A stretch of DNA of 47,056 bases, taken from assembly GCA_003131315.1 (NCBI GenBank), contig PKUV01000165.1, forward strand, positions 98,810 through 145,865, written 5' to 3'. The position numbers and the translations under genes were made by a program. Source of the stretch: Acidobacteriaceae bacterium. GTDB taxonomy: Bacteria; Acidobacteriota; Terriglobia; Terriglobales; Acidobacteriaceae. The number at the start of each line of letters is the position of its first letter. Within the stretch, counting starts at the first letter, position 1. Positions 6,798 to 15,257 of the stretch are shown piece by piece. The notes beneath the pieces are model-generated. The model ran no database searches. It was not told the DNA's origin and was given only the letters and a program-made list of their open reading frames with translations.

Positions 6798-8177
6798 CTA
6801 CGTCTCGGTACGATACTCCTTTAACTTCCGATAAAGCGTGTCGCGAGAGATGCCCAGCAGGGCCGCGGCCTTGCTCCGGTTCCCTTCAGCGAGCCGGAGT
6901 GCCCGCTCGATTGCCATCCGCTCCAGCGGTTCAATCGCCAAAGTCTGCTCGACACCCTTGGCGAGTGGCAGGTCTGCCAGCCCAGCCGGATCGAGCAGAG
7001 GCCGCAGATCTTTTTCCGTGATGGTCTGCGGATCGTCGCGCGACACTGCGGCCAGGCTTTCGAGCAGATTCTCCAGTTCGCGGACGTTGCCCGGGAACGA
7101 GTACTTCAACAGCAATTCCACGGCCCCACGATGGAGGGCGATCAACCGTTCGTAGCGTTGTTCGAGCTTCTGCAACGTGTGTTGAGTCAACACCAGAATG
7201 TCCTCGGGTCGCGTGCGCAAGGGAGGGATCTCGATGACGACAGTGGCGATTCGAAAATAGAAATCCTGGCGAAGCTGATCGCTGCGAAGCTCGGCGTTGG
7301 TGTGATTGGTAGCGGCGACGATGCGCACGTCCACGGGAATCGCCCGGGTGCCGCCCACCGGCCGCACCTCTTTATCTTGCAGCACGCGCAACAACTTCGC
7401 CTGAACTTCTTTCGGCATTTCGCCGACCTCGTCGAGGAACACCGTCCCGCGCGCCGCGGAAGCGAAGATGCCGACCCCGTCCGCGAATGCGCCGGTGAAA
7501 GCGCCGCGGCGATAGCCAAACAGTTCGCTCTCGACCAGCTCTCTGGGCAGTGCGGCGCAGTTCACCGGAACGAACTGGTTCGCCGCGCGGCCACTGGCGG
7601 CATGAATGGCTCGCGCCAGCAGTTCTTTCCCGGTGCCGGTTTCCCCCAACACGAGGACCGGCGCATCGGACTCCGCGGCGGCTCGCGCCTTCTCCACCAC
7701 CCGCTGCATCGACGGCGACACGTACACAAGGGAGTCGAAGGAGGGGCAGTAGCGATGCAGATTGCTCTCCAGCTGCGAGACGCGGCTTCGCAGCCGGAAT
7801 ACCTCCAGGATTCGTCCCACTTTCTTCTTCACCGCATCGGGCTCGAGCGGCTTGGTCAGATAGTCTTCGGCGCCGCGCTTGATTGCCTCGACCGCAGTTT
7901 CAATGGTGCCAAAGCCGGTCATGATCATCACCGGCAGATCGGGATTGTGGCGCTGCAACTGCTCCATCAGCGAAATTCCGTCCGTCGCGGGCATCATCAA
8001 ATCCAACAGTGCCAGACAGATGCCGGGGTTCCTCTGCTGGACAGCAAGGGCTTGTTCGCCATCATTGGCGGTTTCGACCTGGTATCCTTCTTCCTCCAGG
8101 AACTCCTTCAGGGTCCGGGTAAGGCTGGGATCGTCGTCCACCACCAGCACCGTGCACTTTGTGACCGCTCCGCTCAT
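6798..8177 (-). CDS. NtrC-family sigma-54-dependent response regulator
   Basis: A 459-residue regulator with the full bacterial enhancer-binding layout. Residues 8-120 are a receiver domain (acidic DDD at 14-16, phosphorylation site Asp59 in LLDLMMP, conserved Lys in LTKP). Next is an AAA+ domain with Walker A GETGTGKE, the sigma-54 contact loop GAFTGA and Walker B VFLDEVGE. The end is a Fis-type helix-turn-helix (EGNRSKAAALLGISRDTLYR). Its start overlaps the kinase stop by 4 bp, so the two are coupled. The downstream tetraheme and CuA genes have sigma-54 elements and matching upstream palindromes, so this is their probable activator. Confidence 0.95.
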   Translation of the reverse strand: MSGAVTKCTVLVVDDDPSLTRTLKEFLEEEGYQVETANDGEQALAVQQRNPGICLALLDLMMPATDGISLMEQLQRHNPDLPVMIMTGFGTIETAVEAIKRGAEDYLTKPLEPDAVKKKVGRILEVFRLRSRVSQLESNLHRYCPSFDSLVYVSPSMQRVVEKARAAAESDAPVLVLGETGTGKELLARAIHAASGRAANQFVPVNCAALPRELVESELFGYRRGAFTGAFADGVGIFASAARGTVFLDEVGEMPKEVQAKLLRVLQDKEVRPVGGTRAIPVDVRIVAATNHTNAELRSDQLRQDFYFRIATVVIEIPPLRTRPEDILVLTQHTLQKLEQRYERLIALHRGAVELLLKYSFPGNVRELENLLESLAAVSRDDPQTITEKDLRPLLDPAGLADLPLAKGVEQTLAIEPLERMAIERALRLAEGNRSKAAALLGISRDTLYRKLKEYRTET

Positions 8178-9490
8178 ACCAGGACCTTCTCCGGTGCCGC
8201 TGCTTGGGGCGAGAGCGGCAACTCGATTCGCACCGCCGTTCCCCGGTTCGGCGCGCTGTCAATACGCATGGAGCCTTCGTGTTCCTGCAGGATGGTTGCG
8301 GCAATCGACAACCCCAACCCGGTGCCTTTGCCCACTGGCTTGGTAGTGAAAAACGGCTCAAAAATGTGCGGCAAGTTTACCGGCTCAATGCCGCAGCCGT
8401 CGTCTTCAATGGAGACGTGAATGCGATCGTCTGCCGCGTGGCAGCGAACCGTAATATGTCCCTTGGGCTGGACGGCATCCAAGGCGTTCGTGATAAGGAT
8501 CAGGAACAAAGCCTCAATCTGGTTCCGGTCCGCCATGACCGCAGATCCGTCCGCCGCATCCATGTCGAGCGTCAGATGGATCTGCTTCGTAACCAGTTGC
8601 GGGCTTAAGAAACTTAAGACCGAATCAAGCGTGTCCTTGATCGCTTCCACACGCCGCGTAAGTTGTGGCCGGCGGCTGAAGTCCAACAACCGGCGAACAA
8701 ACTGCTGGCAGTAACGAATGTTGCCCTCCAGATCGCCAAGATCGACGTCCACGCTCGCGTTCTGGACGTGCTTGCGGGCGAGTTCGACGCGCAGCAGCAT
8801 GGAGGCCAGTGGCGTATTCAGGTGGTGCGCCGTACCTGCCGCCATCTGGCCCATGGTGGTCAGTTTCTCGACCTGCAGCAATGTTTGCCGCAGACGGATG
8901 CGTTCCCGAATATCAATGCTCACCTCCAGGAAGTAACGTCCGGGCTCTTCTTCGTGGTAGGGAAGCACGTTGGTTTGTACGTCAACGAGAGCGCCCTGCT
9001 TGGTGCAATGGCGGGTCTCGACATCCAGCACAGGCCTGCCTTGGGAGGCTTGCTTGAGAAACGCCTGCATTTCGCTTTGCTTTTCGGCGGGGATGGTGGG
9101 CAACTTGCTCCCCAGCACTTCAGCGCGAGTGTAACCGTACAGGTCCTCAGCGGCGGCATTCCACTCCGCGACAATGAGGTCGGAGTCGAAAAGTGCAATG
9201 GCCGCGGGAGAGCAATTGAGAATTCCGCGGTAGCGCGCCCGCGACCGCCGGAGCTGCCGCTCGCTGGCACGGCGCGCCCGCAACACGAACCAGGCGGCCC
9301 AGAAGGCCAGCAGTAACGAGGAGACCACACCCCGGCTAACGTACAGGTAGTGGAGAGTGAGGTAATCGACATCGCGGAAGAAATGGGATTCCAGCAATTC
9401 CCAGACGGCGAACACAAGCCCGATAATGCTGATGCTGGAAAGCGCCAGCGTGGCCCAGAACCACCGCCGCTCGGGAAAGTCGTCGCTCAT
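8174..9490 (-). CDS. PAS-domain membrane sensor histidine kinase
   Basis: A 438-residue sensor kinase. Two N-terminal helices (FWATLALSSISIIGLVFAVW and VVSSLLLAFWAAWFVL) enclose only a short extracytoplasmic loop. A PAS domain follows (ILNCSPAAIALFDSDLIVAE to IDIRERIRLR), then the HisKA domain with the phosphorylated His in GTAHHLNTPL and an ATPase domain with N box ITNALDAVQ, G1 DDGCGI, F box FEPFFTTK and G2 GKGTGLGLS. The small loop and PAS domain suggest it senses an internal or membrane signal such as redox state (inference). An in-frame ATG at 9580 is also possible; 9490 was preferred because it begins the natural MSDDFPERRWFW segment with GGTGG upstream. It is coupled to the regulator gene. 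Confidence 0.92.
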   Translation of the reverse strand: MSDDFPERRWFWATLALSSISIIGLVFAVWELLESHFFRDVDYLTLHYLYVSRGVVSSLLLAFWAAWFVLRARRASERQLRRSRARYRGILNCSPAAIALFDSDLIVAEWNAAAEDLYGYTRAEVLGSKLPTIPAEKQSEMQAFLKQASQGRPVLDVETRHCTKQGALVDVQTNVLPYHEEEPGRYFLEVSIDIRERIRLRQTLLQVEKLTTMGQMAAGTAHHLNTPLASMLLRVELARKHVQNASVDVDLGDLEGNIRYCQQFVRRLLDFSRRPQLTRRVEAIKDTLDSVLSFLSPQLVTKQIHLTLDMDAADGSAVMADRNQIEALFLILITNALDAVQPKGHITVRCHAADDRIHVSIEDDGCGIEPVNLPHIFEPFFTTKPVGKGTGLGLSIAATILQEHEGSMRIDSAPNRGTAVRIELPLSPQAAAPEKVLV

Positions 9491-9997
9491 GGATCCACCG
9501 CGTCGCGGCGGCCTCAGGTTCCCCATCAGATGGCTGGAATCGTATCCGGGACGAACACACTTCGCTGTGATCTCCGTCACATGGGGGCCGGTTATGTTGC
9601 GGACAGCGGATGTGTAAACGCCGGAGCAAAATAGACCGCATCACGCCGCGGAAGCGGGGTGATGCGGCGGAGGGTGTACGTCTTAACAGGCTGCGGAAAA
9701 GCGCGAGATCGAGTTTTTCCGCAGCCTGTGAAGCCGTGCCCTTTCAAAGAACCATTTATGAGACCGGTTCTAGTCTCGCGACCGCGGATCTTTTTCGCGG
9801 AACCTGCTGGCGGCGGAGTCGCGTTTGATGTGATTCCCCAGGGGGACGTAAAGTTTCGGCCTCACTTCGAAGGGGGTCGGCGCAGGCGAGAAAGTCCACC
9901 ACTTCTGTGCCATTTCACCCCGATTCTCCACAGCCTTCCACCGCGTTGCTACTTGCATTCCCGCACACAAGTTCCGGATAATCATTGACGAGAGTTC
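9491..9997. other. Intergenic region between divergent genes with two strong hairpins
   Basis: No gene is seen here. The region holds a hairpin at 9636-9667 (14-bp stem with one mismatch and a GGAA tetraloop) and a perfect 15-bp hairpin at 9686-9729, described separately. Promoters of the kinase (minus) and TPR gene (plus) must lie here but I cannot place them confidently. Confidence 0.6.
9686..9729. repeat. Perfect 15-bp inverted repeat, dispersed element
   Basis: ACAGGCTGCGGAAAA (9686-9700) and its exact complement (9715-9729) enclose 14 nt. The right arm and following bases form a 29-nt word (9715-9743) that recurs exactly at 1731-1759. A-rich and T-rich inner ends make a bidirectional terminator possible, but its recurrence marks it as a dispersed element. 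Confidence 0.7.
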
Positions 9998-10897
9998 TTG
10001 ACCGCCGTGTATCGCTACAGCCGCGCAGACCTGCTGCGCATTCTCCGGCTCGTTCCTCGCCAGCTTCAGACCTGGGAGAAGGCGGGACTGGTGACGGCGG
10101 GCGAAGATTATTCCTTTTTCGATCTCGTGCAAATAAAGAAAGTGCGCGACCTCTGCGCCCAGCGGGTTCGTCCGGCCGTCATCCGGCAATCGCTCGAAGC
10201 CATGCAGAAACAGGTTGCCGGCATGGAGAATCCACTGCTCGAGGCTGGGGCCTATCAGAGCGGACACCGCATCGCTTTCCGGCACCAGGGGCGGCTGCTT
10301 GAGCCCATCGCCGGACAGTTCATGTTCGATTTCTCGTCCGAAGAAAGAAGAGTCGTGACCAGCCCGCCGCGTAATGGACCGGAACTGGTGGTTACCGACG
10401 TTGTCGACTTGTTTGCGCGTGGAATCGTGCTGGAAGAAAACCCCTCGACGCAGAGCGAGGCGATCGCTGTCTATCTGAAGGTTCTCGAAATGGATCCCAT
10501 TCACGCCGCCGCGCACATCAATCTGGGTACGCTCTACTACAACCGCCAGGAATACGCGCTCGCCGAAAGCCACTACCGTTCGGCGATTCAGATCGATCCA
10601 CGCTACGCGCTCGCCTATTTCGACCTGGGCAATGTGCTCGACGAAACCGGACGCGTCGAGGAAGCCATCGACACTTATAAGTCCGCGATTCAACTCGCGC
10701 CCACCTACGCGGACGCGCACTACAACATCGCGTTGGCCTACGAGAAGATGCGCGAGCCGCGCAAGGCACTGCAACACTGGCGCGCCTACGTGAAGCTCGA
10801 CACCACCGGCCCCTGGACCGTCCACGCCAAACATCAAATCCAGCGCATCCTGCAGAGCGACGGCCTGAAGCTGGTGCACTCCCGCAAGGCGAACTAG
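9998..10897 (+). CDS. MerR-like helix-turn-helix protein with TPR repeats
   Basis: A 299-residue cytoplasmic protein. Residues 1-70 look like a MerR-type winged helix: YSRADLLRILRLVPRQLQTW, then KAGLV and FFDLVQIKKVRDL. After a linker, residues about 145-285 are three to four tetratricopeptide repeats (AAHINLGTLYYNRQEYALAE, ALAYFDLGNVLDETGRVEEA, ADAHYNIALAYEKMREPRKA). The start is TTG at 9998 or GTG at 10007; no ATG fits. A DNA-binding head joined to a protein-interaction tail suggests a regulator controlled by a partner protein, but its target is unknown. It is transcribed away from the kinase and toward the BON gene. Confidence 0.8.
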   Translation: MTAVYRYSRADLLRILRLVPRQLQTWEKAGLVTAGEDYSFFDLVQIKKVRDLCAQRVRPAVIRQSLEAMQKQVAGMENPLLEAGAYQSGHRIAFRHQGRLLEPIAGQFMFDFSSEERRVVTSPPRNGPELVVTDVVDLFARGIVLEENPSTQSEAIAVYLKVLEMDPIHAAAHINLGTLYYNRQEYALAESHYRSAIQIDPRYALAYFDLGNVLDETGRVEEAIDTYKSAIQLAPTYADAHYNIALAYEKMREPRKALQHWRAYVKLDTTGPWTVHAKHQIQRILQSDGLKLVHSRKAN

Positions 10898-10927
10898 ACG
10901 CCAAGTGGCGCCGCTGTGGCGACCACG

Positions 10928-10955
10928 AAAAAAGGGGCGGCTTGCGCCGCGCCCC
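10928..10955 (-). terminator. Rho-independent terminator of the BON gene
   Basis: On the minus strand GGGGCGCGGC, a short loop and GCCGCCCC are followed by six T residues. The hairpin begins 21 nt past the BON-domain stop, the expected place. On the plus strand the TPR gene ends 31 nt before, so it may serve both converging genes. Confidence 0.8.
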
Positions 10956-10975
10956 AGGAGAGAAAGCAACTCTGC

Positions 10976-11728
10976 TTAGTTCACCACCAGCTTGTTCTGG
11001 ACGCTGAACGCGCCCGGTACGGCACTCGCTCGCATTCCAGCAATGGTCTTGTCCATCGCGCTCTCGACGGTTCCATAGAGCGTCACGTGTCCGTTATCCA
11101 CCACAATGCGGATCGGGTCCACCGGGTCGGTCGCGTAGCGGCCGAGCACCGAGTCGTGATAGATCACGCGCGCCGTGCGAATCCGCAGCGAGTCGTCAAA
11201 CATCGAGACCGGCAGCACATTCACCTGGTTCACGACGTCCTTGACGCCGGGCGTACGCGCCACGATTGCGAGCGCTGAGTCCTTCGCTACATCGGTTACG
11301 GTATCGCCGTTGAGGGTGACGACGCCGTCTTTCACACCGAGCGCAAGATAGTTGAACGCGTTGTCGTAGTATCCGACGCGGTCATAGGCCAGCTTCTTAG
11401 CCAGTTTCTGCTGAAGCTGGCCATCGGGCACGGTTTCTCCCGCGACCGCGATGTCATTGCGAACACCGGTGACGTTTGCGAGCTTCTTAACTTTCTTCGC
11501 GGCGTCGATCTTGTCCTGATAAAGGCCGACCGTGCCGGTCAGGGTCACGATGCCATCTTCGACGCTCGACCTCACGCTCTGCAGTTGCTTCGCGTCATGA
11601 ATCTTCTGGCTGACCGTCTGCTGAATCTGCCGATCATACCGGCCGGTTGCGGCCATTGCAGTCATACTCAGCAGGACGAGCAACGCTAGAGTCACCGCAA
11701 ATGCTTGCTTTCTCATGGGCTTCTTCAT
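10976..11728 (-). CDS. Secreted protein with three BON domains (OsmY-like)
   Basis: A 250-residue periplasmic protein with a signal peptide (KQAFAVTLALLVLLSMTAMA) and three BON repeats, each with the typical VxDGxVTLxGxV core: EDGIVTLTGTV, KDGVVTLNGDT and DNGHVTLYGTV. BON proteins bind membranes or envelope components and are often stress induced. The ATG at 11728 is used because AAGG lies 9 nt upstream; the ATG at 11737 overlaps that site. It is divergent from a MarR regulator, with a TAACCGGTTA palindrome in the shared gap, so the regulator may control it. Confidence 0.88.
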   Translation of the reverse strand: MKKPMRKQAFAVTLALLVLLSMTAMAATGRYDRQIQQTVSQKIHDAKQLQSVRSSVEDGIVTLTGTVGLYQDKIDAAKKVKKLANVTGVRNDIAVAGETVPDGQLQQKLAKKLAYDRVGYYDNAFNYLALGVKDGVVTLNGDTVTDVAKDSALAIVARTPGVKDVVNQVNVLPVSMFDDSLRIRTARVIYHDSVLGRYATDPVDPIRIVVDNGHVTLYGTVESAMDKTIAGMRASAVPGAFSVQNKLVVN

Positions 11729-11767
11729 GGTTGCCATCCTTACTGGAATTCCGGTTTCCCACAGTAT

Positions 11768-11777
11768 TAACCGGTTA
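11768..11777. promoter_or_regulatory. Candidate MarR operator in the BON/marR gap
   Basis: TAACCGGTTA is a perfect 10-bp palindrome, inside TTAACCGGTTAG and followed by TTAAATA. It lies 40 bp upstream of the BON start and in the 170-bp gap it shares with the divergent MarR gene. MarR proteins bind such AT-flanked dyads, usually somewhat longer, so this is suggestive only. Confidence 0.35.
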
Positions 11778-11898
11778 GTTAAATAGATGCGCGGCGGGTC
11801 TGAGCGGATGTTCTCGCAGGGCGCTTTTACAAACTATTACAAGAAGGAAGTTGGAACGATGTTTGACAAATCCTTGTGATGACGACTAATCTCGGCCC

Positions 11899-12399
11899 AT
11901 GCCCCATGGCTTACAAGCGGAACTCAAGCAAAAAGTTCCATTCACCAGTCGAGAACAGGAAGCCTATCTCTCTTTACTGCGCACCGCCGACGCGCTCCGG
12001 GCGCAGGTCGAGGCCCGGCTCAAAGAGTTCGGACTCACGGGCACGCAGTACAACGCGCTGCGCATCTTGCGCGGCGCTGGACCGGAGGGCTTGCCGTGCC
12101 GCGAGATCGGCGACCGCATGATCACGCACGATCCCGACATTACGCGTCTGCTCAATCGCCTGGAAGATCGCGGCTTCGTCAAGCGCACGCGCGCCAGGCA
12201 CGATCGCCGCGTCATCTACGGAAAGATTACCGTGGCGGGGCTGAAGCTTCTGCGCGAAATGGATAATCCGATCGAAAAGCACGGCCGTGAAATGCTCCGC
12301 CACGTCGGACAAGAAAAATTGAAGCAGTTGATTGACTTGCTGGAGTTGGTGCGTGGCGGAAAATCTTTTCACCGCCGAGACGCCGAGAGCGCGGAGTAA
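11899..12399 (+). CDS. MarR-family transcriptional regulator
   Basis: A 166-residue winged-helix protein. Helices around residues 18-45 form the dimer part. The recognition region (GLPCREIGDRMITHDPDITRLLNRLEDRGFVKR) and wing (RARHDRRVIYGKITVAGLKLL) are typical of MarR. It probably represses itself and the divergent BON gene. The last about 12 codons (SFHRRDAESAE) come from a dispersed repeat CACCGCCGAGACGCCGAGAG whose relative lies at 34291-34316, so the C-terminus appears to have been extended by a repeat. The start at 11899 has only weak Shine-Dalgarno support. Confidence 0.88.
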   Translation: MPHGLQAELKQKVPFTSREQEAYLSLLRTADALRAQVEARLKEFGLTGTQYNALRILRGAGPEGLPCREIGDRMITHDPDITRLLNRLEDRGFVKRTRARHDRRVIYGKITVAGLKLLREMDNPIEKHGREMLRHVGQEKLKQLIDLLELVRGGKSFHRRDAESAE

Positions 12400-12411
12400 A
12401 AACTTTCAGCG

Positions 12412-13767
12412 CTATCTCTTCCGCTTGGCAACTTTCTTCTTCGACGATGCAGCATCTTTCTTAACTGCAACTTTGTTCGGAAATACCCGCGCAAAGATCT
12501 TGTCGATGTTCTCGAGCTGCCGTTTCAGGTCGAAGGCGCGCTCGATCTTCGCTCGCGGCACTCGTCCGCGAATCTCGGGATCGTTCAGGACCAGTTCGTG
12601 GAAGTCGAGATTCTCTTTCCACGCGCGCATGGCGTGACTCTGCACCAGGCGATATGCGTCCTCGCGGGAAACGCCGCTCTCAACCAGGTCGAGCAGCAAC
12701 TGTCCGCTGAAGACAAGGCCGCGCGTGCTCTCGAGGTTCGCCATCATGCGCTCGGGATAGACGAACATGGTCTCGATCAGGTTCGCCGTCTTGTTCAGCA
12801 GGTAGTCGGCGAGCGTGGTCGAGTCCGGAATGATAATGCGCTCGGCCGATGAGTGCGAAATATCGCGCTCGTGCCAGAGCGGGACGTTCTCGAATCCGGC
12901 CTGCGCGTTGGATCGCACCACGCGCGCCAATCCGCTGATCTGTTCGCAGGTAACAGGATTGCGCTTGTGCGGCATGGCCGACGAGCCTTTCTGCTTTTCG
13001 CTGAAATATTCCTCCGCCTCGCGGACTTCGGTGCGCTGCAGGTGGCGGATTTCGGTTGCGATTTTGTCGAGCGTGGACGCGATCGTGGCCAGCGTTGCCA
13101 GGTAGTGGGCATGGCGATCGCGCTGAATCACCTGCGACGACACCGCGGCAGCCTTCAATCCCAGGCGCGCGCACATTTTCTCTTCGAGTTCCGGCGTGAG
13201 GTGGGCAAACGTTCCTACCGCGCCCGAGAACTTGCCCACACGCAGATCTTCGGCGGCGGCCTTGAAGCGCGCGATGTTACGCAAAGTCTCCGAATACCAG
13301 TTGGCGATCTTGAATCCAAAGGTGATGGGTTCGGCGTGGATGCCGTGGGTTCGCCCGATCATCGGCGTGTCTTTGAACTCCCAGGCGCGGTCTTCGAGCA
13401 CGCCGGCGAGACGCTCCAGGTCGCCGGCGATCAGCGACGAGGCCTGCTGGATGAGCAACGCCTGCGCCGTATCGACCACATCGTTCGAAGTCAGGCCATA
13501 GTGGAACCAGCGGGCGTGCGGGCCAACGATCTCGGCCACGGCCGTCGTGAAGGCGATGACGTCGTGTTTGACCTCGGCTTCAATCTGGAAGATGCGGTCA
13601 ACGTTGAAGCCGGCGCGCGCGTGGATTGCCTTGGCGGCCTCTTTGGGCACGATGCCGGCGGCAGCCAGCGTTTCGGTCGCGGCGACTTCGACCGCCAGCC
13701 AGGTGCGGAAGCGGTTCTCGTCGCTCCAGATGCGAGCCATCTCGGGCCTGGTATAGCGTGGGATCAC
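12412..13767 (-). CDS. purB: Adenylosuccinate lyase
   Basis: A 451-residue enzyme of the fumarase/aspartase superfamily. It cleaves adenylosuccinate to AMP and SAICAR to AICAR in purine synthesis. The superfamily signature SSAMPHKRNP is present at about residue 264, as are the early TRPEMARIWS segment, the active-site GRTHGIHAEP region and the TSNDVVDTAQ region. Length is close to the normal 430 residues plus a lysine-rich tail of about 20 residues (KKKVAKRKR at the end). The start has GGAGAG upstream. It stands alone on the minus strand, convergent with the MarR gene. Confidence 0.96.
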   Translation of the reverse strand: MIPRYTRPEMARIWSDENRFRTWLAVEVAATETLAAAGIVPKEAAKAIHARAGFNVDRIFQIEAEVKHDVIAFTTAVAEIVGPHARWFHYGLTSNDVVDTAQALLIQQASSLIAGDLERLAGVLEDRAWEFKDTPMIGRTHGIHAEPITFGFKIANWYSETLRNIARFKAAAEDLRVGKFSGAVGTFAHLTPELEEKMCARLGLKAAAVSSQVIQRDRHAHYLATLATIASTLDKIATEIRHLQRTEVREAEEYFSEKQKGSSAMPHKRNPVTCEQISGLARVVRSNAQAGFENVPLWHERDISHSSAERIIIPDSTTLADYLLNKTANLIETMFVYPERMMANLESTRGLVFSGQLLLDLVESGVSREDAYRLVQSHAMRAWKENLDFHELVLNDPEIRGRVPRAKIERAFDLKRQLENIDKIFARVFPNKVAVKKDAASSKKKVAKRKR

Positions 13768-13895
13768 GGCGCTCTCTCCTGAAGGGGAACTGTGGATTGT
13801 AAATCAGGCGGGCGAGTGGCGTGTAGTGCAGGGCAAACGTGCGGTGCCAGCGGTGTGTCGCAAGCGCCGGCTTATGCGGCGGGCGAATCGTCCGC

Positions 13896-15095
13896 CTACT
13901 CCACCGTGTGCTTCGCCGTGTAGCCTTCTCGCGCGTAAACGATGCACTTCACGTCCTTGCCCTTCTGGTCGCGAATCTTCAGCGGACCACCGTCCGGCGC
14001 CTGGAGTTCGACTTTCAACTTGCGGTAGGTGCCGTCGAGCTTGGAGTTGGTGGGGTGGTAACTGATGTTGTACTGGTTGCGGATGTCGGCCGCGATGTCG
14101 TGAAAAAGCTCCGGTAGTTCGCCTTCGAAGCGCGGGAAGTACGCTCGTCCCCCGGTCAGGTGAGCGAAGGTGTTGAGCTGATTATCGGCCTGCAGCCAAT
14201 CGATGCTCTGAATTCCTCCCGCGTATCCGTGGGCCTCCATAGCTTCCCGCCACTGCCATCCGATGCTGATCGCATAGATGGTCACGTCTTTGGTGTTCTT
14301 GATCTTCTTCAGGATCTGATCCAGGTTCAGCTTGCTGAAGGTGTCGCGTCCCGAAGAAACCAGGATTACGTACTTCTTGCCCTCGATGCGATCGGTCCGG
14401 TCGAGCGTGTCGAAGAGCGCGTCGAAAAGGTTGCGCTCCGAAAATCCCGGAATGCGCAGCATATTCAGGGCACCCATGATGGCGCGCTTGTCCTGCGTGA
14501 AGTCCACGAGGATCTGCGGCTTCATGTCGTAGGAAACCACGGCCACCCAATCGTCCTTCTTTAACCCTTCGGCGAAGGTGTAGGAAGCATTCAGCGCGTC
14601 ATACATGTAGCGCATGTTGGTCGCGGCATACTCGACCAGCAGGACTGCCGTAATCGGAGCCTCGGTCTGATTGAAGGTCGAAATCTGCTGCGGCGCGCCA
14701 TCTTCCATGATCTTGAAATTCTCTTTCTTCAAGCCTGGGATGGTCTGGCCATCCTTGGTGGTCACCAGCACATCCAGGTTCACAAGTGGCACCTGTACGC
14801 TGATCGAGTAGTTGGGCATGTTCTCGATCTTCTTCGGTTTTTCGGGGGCCGGCGGCGGCTCTTCCTTCTTCTTGGGGACCACATACGGTCCGACGTCGTT
14901 TTGTGGCCCACCGGCTTCGGGCGGGGCCTCCTGCTTGTTCGGATTTGCCGGGGGTTGCTGCGACGTGTCTTGAGCCTGAGCCTGCGCCCAGAAAGTCGCG
15001 GCAAGCATCCAGAAAAGAACAAACGCCAGTAGGATCATACGCTTACGGGAAGCCGACGGCACCCGGTTTAGATCGCCAAATACGCCAGAAATCAT
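13896..15095 (-). CDS. Secreted VWFA-domain protein (acidobacterial type)
   Basis: A 399-residue exported protein: hydrophobic signal (MILLAFVLFWMLAATFWAQA), a Pro/Glu/Lys linker with KKKEEPPPAPEKPKK, then a von Willebrand A-like domain introduced by VPLVNLDVLVTTKDGQTIPG and the EDG motif, which resembles the acidobacterial VWFA-related family. The usual metal-binding DxSxS is replaced by VEYAATN, so metal-dependent adhesion is doubtful. The C-terminal part (YYHPTNSKLDGTYRKLKVEL-like, with Y first read as S) is the family's standard ending. The ATG at 15095 was chosen over 15191 because of a nearby GAGGA and the signal peptide. Its role is unknown; the family is often paired with proteases and tetratricopeptide proteins. 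Confidence 0.82.
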   Translation of the reverse strand: MISGVFGDLNRVPSASRKRMILLAFVLFWMLAATFWAQAQAQDTSQQPPANPNKQEAPPEAGGPQNDVGPYVVPKKKEEPPPAPEKPKKIENMPNYSISVQVPLVNLDVLVTTKDGQTIPGLKKENFKIMEDGAPQQISTFNQTEAPITAVLLVEYAATNMRYMYDALNASYTFAEGLKKDDWVAVVSYDMKPQILVDFTQDKRAIMGALNMLRIPGFSERNLFDALFDTLDRTDRIEGKKYVILVSSGRDTFSKLNLDQILKKIKNTKDVTIYAISIGWQWREAMEAHGYAGGIQSIDWLQADNQLNTFAHLTGGRAYFPRFEGELPELFHDIAADIRNQYNISYHPTNSKLDGTYRKLKVELQAPDGGPLKIRDQKGKDVKCIVYAREGYTAKHTVE

Positions 15096-15257
15096 GGAGA
15101 AGTCCTCGAAAACTCCTGTGCTAGTATAGATGCAAGTACTCTGCGGTTGGGATATTTTGCGGGCCTTAAAAAACGCCGCCTCTCCTGGCAAAACCTTCTG
15201 ATAGCGCGCGGAGTCTAAGCAAGTAGCAAGGTCATTTTGCGACCTCCGGGGCTACTC

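Noticed and set aside
9770-10969. Long minus-strand open frame opposite the MerR/TPR gene
   Set aside because: It is the antisense shadow of a well-formed TPR gene in GC-rich DNA; composition is Arg/His/Gly-rich with no motif or signal.
11863-11892. TTGACA-like promoter giving a leaderless MarR mRNA
   Set aside because: The -35 box is good but the -10 box (TAATCT/CTAATC) and start spacing are weak; not strong enough to annotate.
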